18,358 nt of DNA, taken from positions 1 through 18,358 of the forward strand of contig JBLIIJ010000080.1 of the NCBI GenBank assembly GCA_047635055.1, given 5' to 3'. Positions within the stretch are counted from its first letter, which is position 1. Each line of letters starts with the position of its first letter. The position numbers and the translations under genes were made by a program. Source of the stretch: JAVJRN01 sp047635055 (GTDB taxonomy: Bacteria; Bacteroidota; Bacteroidia; Cytophagales; Cyclobacteriaceae). Of this stretch, positions 1 through 8,938 are shown one piece after another. The notes under the pieces are model-generated. The model did not search any database and was not told where the DNA came from. It saw only the letters and a program-made list of their open reading frames with translations.

Positions 1-136
1 TATATATATAGCTTTATCATCTGTAATTTGTTTAGCAAGTGCTGTTTTGCCTATTTGTCGTTGGCCGATAATGCCTACAACTGGAAACTGTAAGAGTAAT
101 ATCGGTAAGTTTTACAATGGATTGACGCTCAACCAT
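1..136 (-). pseudogene. AAA_14-type ATPase, N-terminal fragment with frameshift
   Basis: This is the beginning of a minus-strand gene that runs off the left edge of the window. The ATG at 136-134 opens a frame starting MVERQSIVK, typical of the N-termini of AAA_14/DUF4143 ATPases. That frame stops after 34 codons. The expected continuation, LQFPVVGIIG followed by the Walker A motif GQRQIGKT (GKT codons at 51-43), lies in another frame, which has a TAA exactly at the junction and no ATG of its own. Removing one base near the AAAAC run (about 110-118) would join them as VERQSIVK-LPILLLQFPVVG. I infer a one-base frameshift, or a sequencing error. These ATPases are often accessory genes of unclear role. 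The family call rests on about 45 residues. Confidence 0.6.
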
Positions 137-138
137 AG

Positions 139-171
139 CCGTATATTTAAATAATTGATTTAAATATACGG
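139..171. repeat. 14-bp perfect inverted repeat
   Basis: CCGTATATTTAAAT (139-152) is repeated as its exact reverse complement at 158-171 with a 5-base loop. It lies 3 bases upstream of the ATG of the minus-strand ATPase fragment and about 45 bases past the uvrD stop. It could be an operator for the ATPase gene, or a leader hairpin just before its start codon. A role as uvrD terminator is less likely because no T-tract follows on the minus strand. Confidence 0.6.
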
Positions 172-216
172 TGTAAAATAATTGATTGAGAAGTTGAAAA
201 ATCTTATCGAATTACC

Positions 217-2487
217 TTAATCGATAATTCTGAGTTTCGCAAAAGCAAGTAGCAGGGTCTTGTCGCCAGCTTTGTCAAAATTAACGCTCGCCTTTCTGTT
301 ACTGCCTTCTTCATCGATATGTACGACCTGTCCAAAACCGAATTTGGGATGTTCTACTTTCATCCCAAGCGTTAAATTGCTTGTGTCGCTCGCTTCGAAA
401 TCGGCACTTGGTGTATGTTTTGGAGCTGCGCCAAATTTTCGGTTAGCACGATCCTTTTTAAGGTTGTTTACAAAATTTTTGGTAACATAACTTTCCGATG
501 ACGATAGTGCTGAGCTACTGCTAAATTTTTTATTGACCTTCATGTACCGTGGGTCTACTTCCTCTATAAAGCGGCTTGGCTCGCAAGCTTTCAACCTTCC
601 AAAACGATATCTATTGAGTGCATAGCTTAACTGTACTTTCTTTTTGGCTCGGGTAATGGCGACATAAAAAAGGCGTCTTTCTTCTTCCAAATCCGCTCTG
701 GAGCTCAGCATCATTTGTGATGGAAAAAGCTCTTCTTCCATACCCACGATATATACATAGTTGAATTCCAGTCCCTTAGAACTATGAATAGTCATCATCG
801 TAACGGCATCATTTGGCGCATTACTTCTGTCTTCATCCGTGAGTAAGGTTACTTCCTGTAAGAAAGCGTCCAGACTTTTGCCTTCTCTCTCTGGATCATC
901 GGTAAACTCTTTGATGGCATTGAGGAGTTCTTGTACGTTTTCGTATCGGTTCATACCCTCGATGGTTTTATCCTCGTAGAGCTCTTTGAGCAATCCCGAG
1001 CTTTTGGCTACATGAGAGGAAGTCTCAAAAGCATCTTTTTTGTCATTGGTCAGTTTGAAACTCTTGATCAAATTGGCAAAGCTCTCCACTTGACTGCCAC
1101 CACGACCTCCAATGACTGACGAAGCTTTTTGTATCGTTTCCCAAAGAGTTATTTGGTTTTCATTGGCATAAACGACCAACTTTTCCACAGTTCCTGGGCC
1201 AATTCCCCGTTTGGGAAGATTGATGATTCGGCGCATGGCTTGCTCATCGTTGGTATTGACGATAAACCGTAGATAGCCGACCAAGTCTTTGATCTCTTTT
1301 CTTTGGTAAAACGACAGCCCACCAACCACGCGATACTGTAGATTCATTCTGCGGAGCGCTTCTTCCATTGCTCTCGACTGACTGTTGGTTCGGTATAAAA
1401 TGACAAACTCATTGCTACTTGCCTGTGCTTGCATCTTCGTTTCAAAGATGGCACTGGCAACCAAGCGGCCTTCTTCATTGTCTGATGTGGATTTGACCAA
1501 TTCGATCAGTTCCCCTTCTTCATTAGAAGTCCATACGTTTTTCTTTAATTGCGCCTTATTCTTAGCGATAACTGAATTAGCTGCTTCTACGATCGTATTT
1601 GTAGATCGGTAGTTTTGCTCTAGTTTGATGGTTTTCAGATCGGGATAGTCTTTCTCAAAATTGAGAATATTTTGAATATCCGCTCCTCGGAAAGCATAAA
1701 TACTTTGTGCATCGTCACCCACCACGGCAATATTTTGTCTTACAGCGGCTAGCTTTTTAGCAATGACGTACTGAGAAATGTTGGTATCCTGAAACTCATC
1801 GATCATCAGGTAATGAAAGCGCTGCTGGTATTTGTTAAGTACATCAGTGTGCTGTGCAAAAAGTACATTGGTATTGAATAGCAAGTCGTCAAAATCCATG
1901 GCATCTGCATGAAAGCAACGTAAGGCATATCTTTTATAGATTTTACCCATTTCAGGTCGCATATTGGCCGCATCGTCCTCCGCATAAATGGGATTGTTGT
2001 TGTACTCTTCGAATGAAACCAGCCTATTCTTGGCCGAAGATATTCGGTTGTAAACGAGGTTTGGCTTGTACAACTTGTCATCAAGGTTCATTTCTTTGAC
2101 GATGAGCTTTATGAGCGACTTTGAATCATCCGTATCGTAAATGGTAAAGTTGCTTGGGTATCCTATATGATGTGCCTCAGATCTTAATATTCTGGCGAAA
2201 ACAGAGTGAAAGGTACCCATCCATAAATTTTTCGCCTCATTTCCCACAATGCTTTCGATACGATGGCGCATCTCTTTAGCGGCTTTGTTGGTAAATGTCA
2301 AAGACATAATGTTGAACGGATCTACTTTGTGCTGGCGTATCAAATGAGCGATACGATAAGTCAATACCCGTGTTTTTCCAGATCCTGCGCCTGCAATGAG
2401 CATAATAGGGCCATCTACATTTACCACACCTTCAAGTTGCGAAGGGTTTAATTCATCCAAATATTTTGCTTGTTCGTCACTCGCCAT
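217..2487 (-). CDS. uvrD: ATP-dependent DNA helicase, UvrD/PcrA/Rep family (SF1A)
   Basis: 3'-to-5' DNA helicase expected to act in nucleotide excision and mismatch repair and in clearing proteins or stalled forks from DNA. All SF1A motifs are present: Walker A AGAGSGKT at residues 32-39, motif II DEFQDTN at 230-236, motif III GDDAQSIYAFRGA at 257-269, motif IV EQNYRST at 290-296, motif V MTIHSSKGLEF at 565-575 and motif VI ERRLFYVAITRA around 603-614. The C-terminus (about 705-756) has the Tudor-like element of PcrA/UvrD (LGMKVEHPKFGFGQV). The 756 residues match the family length. The start is fixed because LNPSQ follows within 13 residues and no other in-frame Met is available. It stands alone, divergent from the lectin gene. 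Whether UvrD, PcrA or Rep is the better name cannot be settled here. Confidence 0.96.
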   Translation of the reverse strand: MASDEQAKYLDELNPSQLEGVVNVDGPIMLIAGAGSGKTRVLTYRIAHLIRQHKVDPFNIMSLTFTNKAAKEMRHRIESIVGNEAKNLWMGTFHSVFARILRSEAHHIGYPSNFTIYDTDDSKSLIKLIVKEMNLDDKLYKPNLVYNRISSAKNRLVSFEEYNNNPIYAEDDAANMRPEMGKIYKRYALRCFHADAMDFDDLLFNTNVLFAQHTDVLNKYQQRFHYLMIDEFQDTNISQYVIAKKLAAVRQNIAVVGDDAQSIYAFRGADIQNILNFEKDYPDLKTIKLEQNYRSTNTIVEAANSVIAKNKAQLKKNVWTSNEEGELIELVKSTSDNEEGRLVASAIFETKMQAQASSNEFVILYRTNSQSRAMEEALRRMNLQYRVVGGLSFYQRKEIKDLVGYLRFIVNTNDEQAMRRIINLPKRGIGPGTVEKLVVYANENQITLWETIQKASSVIGGRGGSQVESFANLIKSFKLTNDKKDAFETSSHVAKSSGLLKELYEDKTIEGMNRYENVQELLNAIKEFTDDPEREGKSLDAFLQEVTLLTDEDRSNAPNDAVTMMTIHSSKGLEFNYVYIVGMEEELFPSQMMLSSRADLEEERRLFYVAITRAKKKVQLSYALNRYRFGRLKACEPSRFIEEVDPRYMKVNKKFSSSSALSSSESYVTKNFVNNLKKDRANRKFGAAPKHTPSADFEASDTSNLTLGMKVEHPKFGFGQVVHIDEEGSNRKASVNFDKAGDKTLLLAFAKLRIID

Positions 2488-2564
2488 GCGGCAAAACTAA
2501 TCAGAACGAAAGAAGCACTTCATATTTTTCAAATCAAAATCTGTTGATATGAGTTTACAATAAC

Positions 2565-3287
2565 ATGCGCTCAATGATATACTTCTTGTTTCTGATTTTT
2601 CACATGCATGGCTACTGCCAATATCATATGCTTGGCACGAGTCGTCTTATGGACGATGGGTGTATCATGCTTACGCCTGATATGCCGTTTGCTGAAGGGT
2701 TGGCCTATAATTACACCCGTTTGAATCTTCAGAATTATTTCGAAATTCAGTTTGATGTTTTTTTGGGTGACAAAGAGGAGGGAGCCGATGGAATCACTTT
2801 TGTTATTCATAATGACATCCGTGGTTTTGATGCCTACGGCCAATGGGGGGAATGCATGGGCTATGGAAGTTTTAATCCGTTGAGTGTTGGTAGCTCGATT
2901 AACCCTTCAATTGCTGTGGAATTTGATACTTATCAAAATAGCTATCAAAATGATCCGGCCTGTGATCATGTGGCCTATTTGGAAAATGGAAGCAGTAGAC
3001 ATGACGCATATTGGAATGGTGGTGATTCGATCTATAATATCGAAGACAACAACCTGCACGACTTCCGATTTAGATGGAACCCTAGTCAAAAGTTAATAGA
3101 AGTATTTTGGGATGGGGTTAAAGTAGTTTCCCAAAAGAGAGATTTGATTAATGATATTTTTGATGGCGAGGATAAGGTGATCTGGGGATTTACTGCCTCA
3201 ACCGGAAGAAAATATAATCTGCAATATTTCTGTTTAATCAGACTCGCCAGTTTGGCTAATGTGGAAGAAATTGATAAAAATGGTTGA
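2565..3287 (+). CDS. small exported L-type (legume-like) lectin-domain protein
   Basis: Probable secreted or periplasmic carbohydrate-binding protein of 240 residues. A hydrophobic N-terminus (about 1-19, ending GYCQ) looks like a signal peptide. Nearly all the rest matches a bacterial L-type lectin fold: GADGITFVIHND at 73-84, the FDTYQN segment at 120-125 followed by DHVAYL at 134-139 (D121, N125 and D134 are candidate metal-site residues), then HDFRFRWNP and, near the end, IWGFTASTGRKYN, a hallmark strand pair of these lectins. In Bacteroidota this domain usually sits in long T9SS-sorted adhesins. Here it is alone, without a sorting domain, and its last residues look like a simple tail. 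The sugar ligand is unknown. It shares a 77-base divergent intergenic region with uvrD. Confidence 0.85.
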   Translation: MRSMIYFLFLIFHMHGYCQYHMLGTSRLMDDGCIMLTPDMPFAEGLAYNYTRLNLQNYFEIQFDVFLGDKEEGADGITFVIHNDIRGFDAYGQWGECMGYGSFNPLSVGSSINPSIAVEFDTYQNSYQNDPACDHVAYLENGSSRHDAYWNGGDSIYNIEDNNLHDFRFRWNPSQKLIEVFWDGVKVVSQKRDLINDIFDGEDKVIWGFTASTGRKYNLQYFCLIRLASLANVEEIDKNG

Positions 3288-3474
3288 GCGCAATCAAGGA
3301 TAAGAATACAACAAAAAGCGCAACCTCTATGATGAGGGAAAGATTACTCCAAGCTAGTTTGTCTTTTTTCACGATAATTCAAATAATTATTAGTTCGTGG
3401 CGGAAAAATAACTAAATATGAACTTAATATTAACCAAAATTTAAGAAAAAATAATCTTGGAAGAATGAAATGAG

Positions 3475-4374
3475 TTAGGCAACATTACCGCCCAAAGTAG
3501 CGGTATAAATTTCAAACCATTCCTGACGATCAAGCTGTACGTCTAGTGCCTCTTTCGCAGCTTGTATTCTAGTAATTTTACCCGTTCCTAGTACGGGAAT
3601 AATTCCCGCCGGATGATTAAATAACCAGGCTAACATTACCCCATCTATACCAATGCTATATTTCGCTGCAAGTGTGGTTAAAACAGCCTTAAGTGCCCGG
3701 AACTGCACAGCAGTAGACGCACCAAATACTTGCCCGCCAGCCAATGGTGACCATGCCATCGGTTTGACTCTTTTCTCTTGAAGAAAGTCAATGTTTCCAT
3801 CTTGGAAGGCATCAATACAACCAGCACTAATTTCGATTTGATTAGTGACGAGTGGTTGATCAATAAACGATTGTAAAGCGTTGAATTGGGTCGGTGTGAA
3901 ATTTGAAACGCCGAAATTCCTGACTTTTCCGCTTTTGTTTAATTCATCAAAAGCCTCAGCAATTTCTTCGTACATCATCAAAGGATCTGGCCGGTGAATA
4001 AGTAGCAGGTCAATATAATCGGTATGAAGGTTTTTGAGTGAATTTTCTACAGACCAAATAAGGTGTTCTTTGGAAGTATTATAATGTTTGATGCTATGCA
4101 AAGGTCGATTTTTTGTTACCAGAGCTATACCACATTTGGTGATGATTTCCATTTGTTGACGTATGCTTACATCAATTTTAAGTGCATTGCCGAACAATGC
4201 TTCACAACTATAACCGCCATAAATATCCGCATGATCCATGGTCGTAATGCCTAGCGCTATATTTTCTTTAATAAAGGAGAGCAATGCCTGATCGCTGAGT
4301 TTCCAGTCACCAGTATTCATAAAGCCAGCGACAATTTTAGATAGGGATAGGTCAGAAGAAAGAGTTGTTCGCAT
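3475..4374 (-). CDS. aldo/keto reductase, YdhF-like
   Basis: NAD(P)H-dependent oxidoreductase of the aldo/keto reductase superfamily, predicted to be a cytoplasmic (beta/alpha)8 barrel of 299 residues. The catalytic tetrad is visible: D47 and Y52 in the stretch TTMDHADIYGGY, K80 in ITKCGI and H127 in LLLIHRPDP. GVSNFTPTQF and the late GTGKI segment belong to the barrel and cofactor-binding region. These stretches closely resemble E. coli YdhF as I remember it. The natural substrate of this subgroup is not established, and nothing around it points to one. The gene is monocistronic, facing the lectin gene tail to tail, with 187 AT-rich bases between them. Confidence 0.93.
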   Translation of the reverse strand: MRTTLSSDLSLSKIVAGFMNTGDWKLSDQALLSFIKENIALGITTMDHADIYGGYSCEALFGNALKIDVSIRQQMEIITKCGIALVTKNRPLHSIKHYNTSKEHLIWSVENSLKNLHTDYIDLLLIHRPDPLMMYEEIAEAFDELNKSGKVRNFGVSNFTPTQFNALQSFIDQPLVTNQIEISAGCIDAFQDGNIDFLQEKRVKPMAWSPLAGGQVFGASTAVQFRALKAVLTTLAAKYSIGIDGVMLAWLFNHPAGIIPVLGTGKITRIQAAKEALDVQLDRQEWFEIYTATLGGNVA

Positions 4375-4526
4375 GATTTAATAAATTTCGATAAGAATTC
4401 TGATTTCGAAGTTATGGTGAAATCGTTGAATAGAAAATCAATGTATTGTAAAAGCTACTCGCTTCCGTTGTAAAGTATGATGGATTAATATTACTTTACC
4501 TTCCAGATATAACCTTCAAACAGTAA

Positions 4527-6422
4527 ATGATACGTTTAATTTTAATTTTTGCTACTCTTTTGGCCGCTTCTCAATCAAGTATTGGTCAAACGCGACTAGA
4601 GAAATTTGGTCGTGTACCAATACAAGACATTGAAATGACTGGTTATTTACCAGACCCTTCTGCAGAGGCAGTTATCCTTTTTGACAAGGGCTATTTAGAT
4701 AAGCAAACCTTCAAATTCTACCGTCACTTAAGGGTAAAAATATTAAAAAAGTCTGGTTTGAATTGGGGTAACTGGGTATTTCCTGTTCCTTCAAAATCAG
4801 GAATAAAAGGGCTTGTCCATCATTTAGAAGATGGAAAAGTGATTACTACTAAATTAACGAACGAGGATATTTTTGAAGAAGATATTTTTGAAAATTATTT
4901 TGTTTATAAGGTATACATGCCGAATGTAAGGGTTGGAAGCGTGATAGAGGTGAAATATGAGTTTACAGGGCTTCCTTATGAATGGAGATTTCAAGATAGA
5001 ATTCCGGTGGTATACAGCGAAGTTGAAATACAAATGCCTGATATGATTGAATTTAATCGTAAGGCTTATGGAAATATTCCTATCAATACTATAACCCCAG
5101 GGAGTCATTGGTACGCTAAAGATGTTCCTGCTTTTGTAGAAGAACCTTATTCAAATCATTACACTAATTTCATTAGTAAAATGGAGTTTGAAATAACCTC
5201 TTTTCAAACCGATAGGTATCGATGGTCTTGGGGAGGAACTGATAGGTTTTTCGACTTAGCCTCTACTTGGCAGGAAGTAAGTGAAGAGCTGGTAGCAACT
5301 AGAAGTTTTTGGAGTGTCCCAGAAGAATCAATGTTTCTTAATGATTTTGCTAAAGATATGAATGCATTGAATTTGACCTTTGAAGAAAAAATAGATACTG
5401 CGTATCATTATATAAAAAGTAACATTGCTTGGAATGGTTATGAGACGATTTATACTTCACGATACTTAAGGGATAACTTTAAAAACGAACACAGTGGTAG
5501 CGTTGCAGAGATAAATCTTTCTTTATTTTCTCTATTAAAAAAGATGGAAGTTGAAGTTTATCCTATAGTCTTTTCAACAAGATCTCATGGAATCTTAAAC
5601 CCTATATCTCCATCCTTGAATAAATTGAATTATGTAGTTGTATTGGCTAAAGACGGAGAAAATGAGTTACTCCTAGATGCTACCGAAAAAAACCTCCAGC
5701 CAGGCGACTTGCCAGAGCGTGCGATCAATGGTTCGGGTCGCTTGATCTCTGAAGATACGACCTATTTTGTGCCACTGATTCCTAAAAACAAGGACAAAAT
5801 ATTGTCAATGGCCAATATTAGCATCGAATCAGATAATTACCAGTTCAAAGTGCAAAACAAATATTCTGCCTACGCTTATTTGGATTGGTTAGAAGATTAT
5901 CAGAAAGCAGAAAACAAAGCCAATTATCAATCTAACCTTGAAGAGAGTTTTGGTGGACTAGACATTCAAGACTATGATTTTTCTGTGGACTCTGTTCATT
6001 TTGTATGCTCTGAGTCTATTGCTGGCAGCATGAACAATATGATAGATGATTTTGGAGACGAGTTGATATTTCAACCATTGTTTTTTCTTGATCTACAGGA
6101 AAATCCTTTTAAAAATCCCGAGCGTAAATACCCGGTTGATTTTGTGACCTTGAAGTCAAGACAGACTATTGCGACTATTACTATTTCAGATGATTTTGAG
6201 ATTGTAAGTATACCAAAATCTAGTCGTTTTACCTTGCCGAATAATGCTGCAGATTTTAAATTTTATTGCAATCTAAATGGAGAGAATGTTCAAATACAGG
6301 CACTGATGGATGTTAAAAAGCCCATTTTCACTGAAGTTGAATATCAAGATTTGAGAGCATATTATGCTTTGGTTACCCAAAAAATCACGAACGCTATAGT
6401 GCTCAAGAAAAAAATTTATTAA
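4527..6422 (+). CDS. exported DUF3857 protein with degenerate transglutaminase-like domain
   Basis: Protein of 631 residues with a signal peptide (cleavage probably after IGQ, residue 21), so periplasmic or outer-membrane associated. An N-terminal DUF3857 region (about 45-230) is followed by a transglutaminase-like fold (about 285-400) and a C-terminal beta-rich part. At the positions of the Cys and His of transglutaminase-like enzymes it has HSGSVAEINL at 322-331 (Val326 where Cys is expected) and LNYVVV (Tyr369 where His is expected); the Asp survives in LLLDATE (D384). This subgroup is recognisable in Bacteroidota and is presumably non-catalytic. It is followed directly by a paralogue whose ATG shares the last base of its stop codon, so the two are probably co-transcribed and translationally coupled. 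The molecular function is unknown. Confidence 0.85.
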   Translation: MIRLILIFATLLAASQSSIGQTRLEKFGRVPIQDIEMTGYLPDPSAEAVILFDKGYLDKQTFKFYRHLRVKILKKSGLNWGNWVFPVPSKSGIKGLVHHLEDGKVITTKLTNEDIFEEDIFENYFVYKVYMPNVRVGSVIEVKYEFTGLPYEWRFQDRIPVVYSEVEIQMPDMIEFNRKAYGNIPINTITPGSHWYAKDVPAFVEEPYSNHYTNFISKMEFEITSFQTDRYRWSWGGTDRFFDLASTWQEVSEELVATRSFWSVPEESMFLNDFAKDMNALNLTFEEKIDTAYHYIKSNIAWNGYETIYTSRYLRDNFKNEHSGSVAEINLSLFSLLKKMEVEVYPIVFSTRSHGILNPISPSLNKLNYVVVLAKDGENELLLDATEKNLQPGDLPERAINGSGRLISEDTTYFVPLIPKNKDKILSMANISIESDNYQFKVQNKYSAYAYLDWLEDYQKAENKANYQSNLEESFGGLDIQDYDFSVDSVHFVCSESIAGSMNNMIDDFGDELIFQPLFFLDLQENPFKNPERKYPVDFVTLKSRQTIATITISDDFEIVSIPKSSRFTLPNNAADFKFYCNLNGENVQIQALMDVKKPIFTEVEYQDLRAYYALVTQKITNAIVLKKKIY

Positions 6423-8260
6423 TGAAATATTTGGCAAACCTTCTATTCTTTATTCCTTGTGCGCTACTTGGACAGATTAACGTTACGGCAGAATACATTG
6501 ACAAAGTGTACACCTTATCGGATGCAGGAAAGGCGCAAATAGACATTAGTTACAAATACACTATCCATAACGATCAAGGTAACTGGGCCGGTGTTTTTCG
6601 TGATTATTTTGATGATTTCAGAAGTATCAATAATTTCAAATTTGAAGTTTTTGATAAAACCGGTAAGTCAATAAACAAGATTAACCGCAGAGAAGCATTG
6701 GAGGTAAGTATGTTCAAATCATACGAAACCAATGATGTTAAAATGTTAATTGCCGATCCCGATTATTATTTCTATCCTTATTCCGTGATTTGTTCGTATT
6801 CCATCAATCTTGATGGGTTTGTCGATTTGCGAGATTGGAGTCCAGTAAATAATCATGACGTCTTTGTGAAAAAATCATCGTTGACTGTAAATTATAATGA
6901 AAACCAACCATTACTGACTTACGCTTTAAATGGAATGGAACAGCCTTCAGATGAGTGCGTAAATGGGCAATGTTCCTTTTCGATTGTTTACAATAACCTA
7001 GAACCAATCGTAAGACAGAAGTACGCAAGATCCTTGCGCGATGTAGTGCCACGACTGTTAATGAAAACTGAAAAGTTTCAGTTAGATGGTGAAGTTGGCG
7101 AACTTTCATCTTGGAAGTCTTTTGGCGACTGGTATCTTCAACTCAATAAATCAGAAGCGAAGCTCTCTGATAAAACGGTCAGCGATGTGAGAAATATCGC
7201 CAATAGTTTCATAGCACCCGATAAAGCCATTGATAGCATATACAAGTTTATGCAGGAAAAGACCCGATACGTTTCTATACAACTGGGTATTGGGGGTATG
7301 AGGTCATTACCTGTAGATTTGGTCGATAACAAAGGCTATGGCGACTGTAAAGCGCTGACCAATTACACACAACATTTATTGCGAGAAGCGGGGTTCGATT
7401 CTTATCCTGTGCTAGTACAAGCGGGGGAGCAGTATGAGGAACTCGTCGAGGAATTTCCATCGAGCCAATTCAATCACATATTTCTGGCTGTACCGATGGA
7501 GCAAGATACTATTTGGTTGGAGTGTACGAGTCAGCAAAGCCCGAGTGATTATTTAGGCACATTTACTGATGGTAGAAAGGTGCTTTGGTTGGAGAATGGA
7601 AAGAGTAAAATTATCACGACACCCAAGATAAAGGCAGAAGAGAATCTTACAAAAGAAATAATTCGGATCAATTTGACCAAGCAAGGTCTCGCAAATTGTG
7701 AGATTTGGCAAAAAAAGCAGGGGATACATTATGATGATGCGAGTGCCTATCAATATTTGGATCAGGAGGTAATTAAAAAGCGCAATTATGAGAAATTCGA
7801 GTTCAGTGATTTCACCATTACTGATTTTACTTACGCTATCAAACCAGACTCATTAGTCCTTATTGAAAACTACACTATTGACATCCCAAAATTCGGGAAG
7901 GCTTATGGTGGTCGGCTGATCGTAGATTTAGAGGAATTTTCTCAAACGAAAACCATTTCTTCTGATTCTTCCGATCATTATATAAAGCTCAGAAGGGGAA
8001 ACTCCATTAATCAGAAAATTGTCATAGCTATTCCCGAAGGGCTAAAAATAAAATACGTCGCAGCATCAATGCAAATAGAAAATGAGTTTGGAAAATACTT
8101 TTATAACGTCTCACAGACGGAAGAGGAAATCGTCATTTCAAAGTACTATCAGTTGAATAGTGGCACATACGAAGGAGAACAGTTCCGTCAATTCAAATCG
8201 TTCGTTAATAAGGTTGCTGAGACGGAACGGGCCAAGATATTATTTGTCAAAAAAACTTAA
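6422..8260 (+). CDS. exported DUF3857/transglutaminase-like protein
   Basis: Protein of 612 residues with a signal peptide (MKYLANLLFFIPCALLGQ, then INVTAEY). An N-terminal DUF3857 beta domain (about 40-220) precedes a transglutaminase-like cysteine-protease fold. The probable catalytic residues are present: C309 in GYGDCKAL, H352 in FNHIFL and E367 in WLECTSQ, where Glu replaces the usual Asp, as seems common in this subgroup. The tail (about 400-612) is beta-rich. Transglutaminase-like enzymes of this type may crosslink, cleave or only bind polypeptides; the substrate cannot be told. It overlaps the upstream paralogue by one base (TAATG), which suggests that the active-looking and dead-looking proteins are made together. 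Its stop overlaps the stop of the convergent LOG gene. Confidence 0.88.
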   Translation: MKYLANLLFFIPCALLGQINVTAEYIDKVYTLSDAGKAQIDISYKYTIHNDQGNWAGVFRDYFDDFRSINNFKFEVFDKTGKSINKINRREALEVSMFKSYETNDVKMLIADPDYYFYPYSVICSYSINLDGFVDLRDWSPVNNHDVFVKKSSLTVNYNENQPLLTYALNGMEQPSDECVNGQCSFSIVYNNLEPIVRQKYARSLRDVVPRLLMKTEKFQLDGEVGELSSWKSFGDWYLQLNKSEAKLSDKTVSDVRNIANSFIAPDKAIDSIYKFMQEKTRYVSIQLGIGGMRSLPVDLVDNKGYGDCKALTNYTQHLLREAGFDSYPVLVQAGEQYEELVEEFPSSQFNHIFLAVPMEQDTIWLECTSQQSPSDYLGTFTDGRKVLWLENGKSKIITTPKIKAEENLTKEIIRINLTKQGLANCEIWQKKQGIHYDDASAYQYLDQEVIKKRNYEKFEFSDFTITDFTYAIKPDSLVLIENYTIDIPKFGKAYGGRLIVDLEEFSQTKTISSDSSDHYIKLRRGNSINQKIVIAIPEGLKIKYVAASMQIENEFGKYFYNVSQTEEEIVISKYYQLNSGTYEGEQFRQFKSFVNKVAETERAKILFVKKT

Positions 8261-8802
8261 TATTCAGTAATAATTTTTTCGATTAGCGCTTGGGGATGCG
8301 CTTCGATGATCATTTTATTTCTTTGTGCCTGACTTAAAAAACCATCTTCGACCATTTTGTCCATAAAGGCAATGAAGTGGTCAAAGTACCCATTGACATT
8401 GAGTAAAGCACAAGGTTTCGTGTGATAGCCGATTTGCATCCATGTGAAAACTTCGATGATTTCTTCCATCGTGCCTATTCCTCCAGGAATGGCAATAAAG
8501 CCATCGGCAAGATTGGCCATCATCTCTTTTCTCTGGTGCATGGTGTCTACTACATGCAGCTCCGTGATACCTTCATGACCTACTTCCATAGCTTTGAGTT
8601 TCTCCGGAATAACACCGATCGCCGCACCGCCAAGATGCATCATTTCATCAGCAATCACGCCCATTAACCCTACTTTCCCCCCACCGAAAACTATATCGAT
8701 TTGGTTGTCATATAAGACTTTAGTTAGGTTTTTTGCTGCAATTTCATAGTTAATGTTATTACCTTTGTTTGCTCCACAAAAAATGGCGAGTCTTTTGATC
8801 AT
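8257..8802 (-). CDS. LOG-family nucleotide 5'-monophosphate phosphoribohydrolase (TIGR00730)
   Basis: Rossmann-like cytoplasmic enzyme of 181 residues, in the family that includes cytokinin-activating LOG, which releases the base from N6-modified adenosine monophosphate. The family motif PGGIGTMEE is at 106-114 and the preceding R91-K92 and E114 match the conserved active-site residues. The nucleotide-binding turn FGGGKVGLMG is at 39-48, and the N-terminus IKRLAIFCGANKG is typical. In bacteria these proteins are often mis-annotated as lysine decarboxylases; a house-cleaning role on modified AMP or other nucleotides is plausible. The gene converges on the DUF3857 gene, with both stop codons inside the four bases TTAA at 8257-8260. 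Its start lies 136 bases from the divergent TPR-HTH gene. Confidence 0.93.
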   Translation of the reverse strand: MIKRLAIFCGANKGNNINYEIAAKNLTKVLYDNQIDIVFGGGKVGLMGVIADEMMHLGGAAIGVIPEKLKAMEVGHEGITELHVVDTMHQRKEMMANLADGFIAIPGGIGTMEEIIEVFTWMQIGYHTKPCALLNVNGYFDHFIAFMDKMVEDGFLSQAQRNKMIIEAHPQALIEKIITEY

Positions 8803-8938
8803 AATTTTGAAATTTTGAAAGTCAGTTTTGGCAATTATCAGTTTTTTAGCCTTTTGAACCTAATATTGTGATGACTAAAATGGAGTAACCCTTGAAGTCA
8901 GTAGATGAATTTTCATTCGAGTCAAGTACCAATACACC

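Noticed and set aside
2492..2499. TAGTTTTG on the minus strand, a full match to the TAnnTTTG promoter box, just upstream of uvrD
   Set aside because: It ends only 5 bases before the ATG, which would require a leaderless message, and no -33 TTG lies at the normal distance.
3288..3474. AT-rich dyads between the convergent lectin and reductase genes, considered as a bidirectional terminator
   Set aside because: The stems (for example CACGA/TCGTG around 3371-3400) are short, with AT-rich loops and no clear T-tract.
4468..4499. TTG followed after 21 bases by TACTTTAC upstream of the first DUF3857 gene
   Set aside because: Only the TAnnTT part of the -7 box matches, too weak to call a promoter.
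6804..7109. 101-codon minus-strand open frame opposite the second DUF3857 gene
   Set aside because: It is a shadow of a clearly coding strand with no recognisable protein features.
8257..8802. Lysine decarboxylase, the older name for this family
   Set aside because: The PGGxGTxxE motif family is now known as LOG nucleotide phosphoribohydrolases; no decarboxylase features are present.
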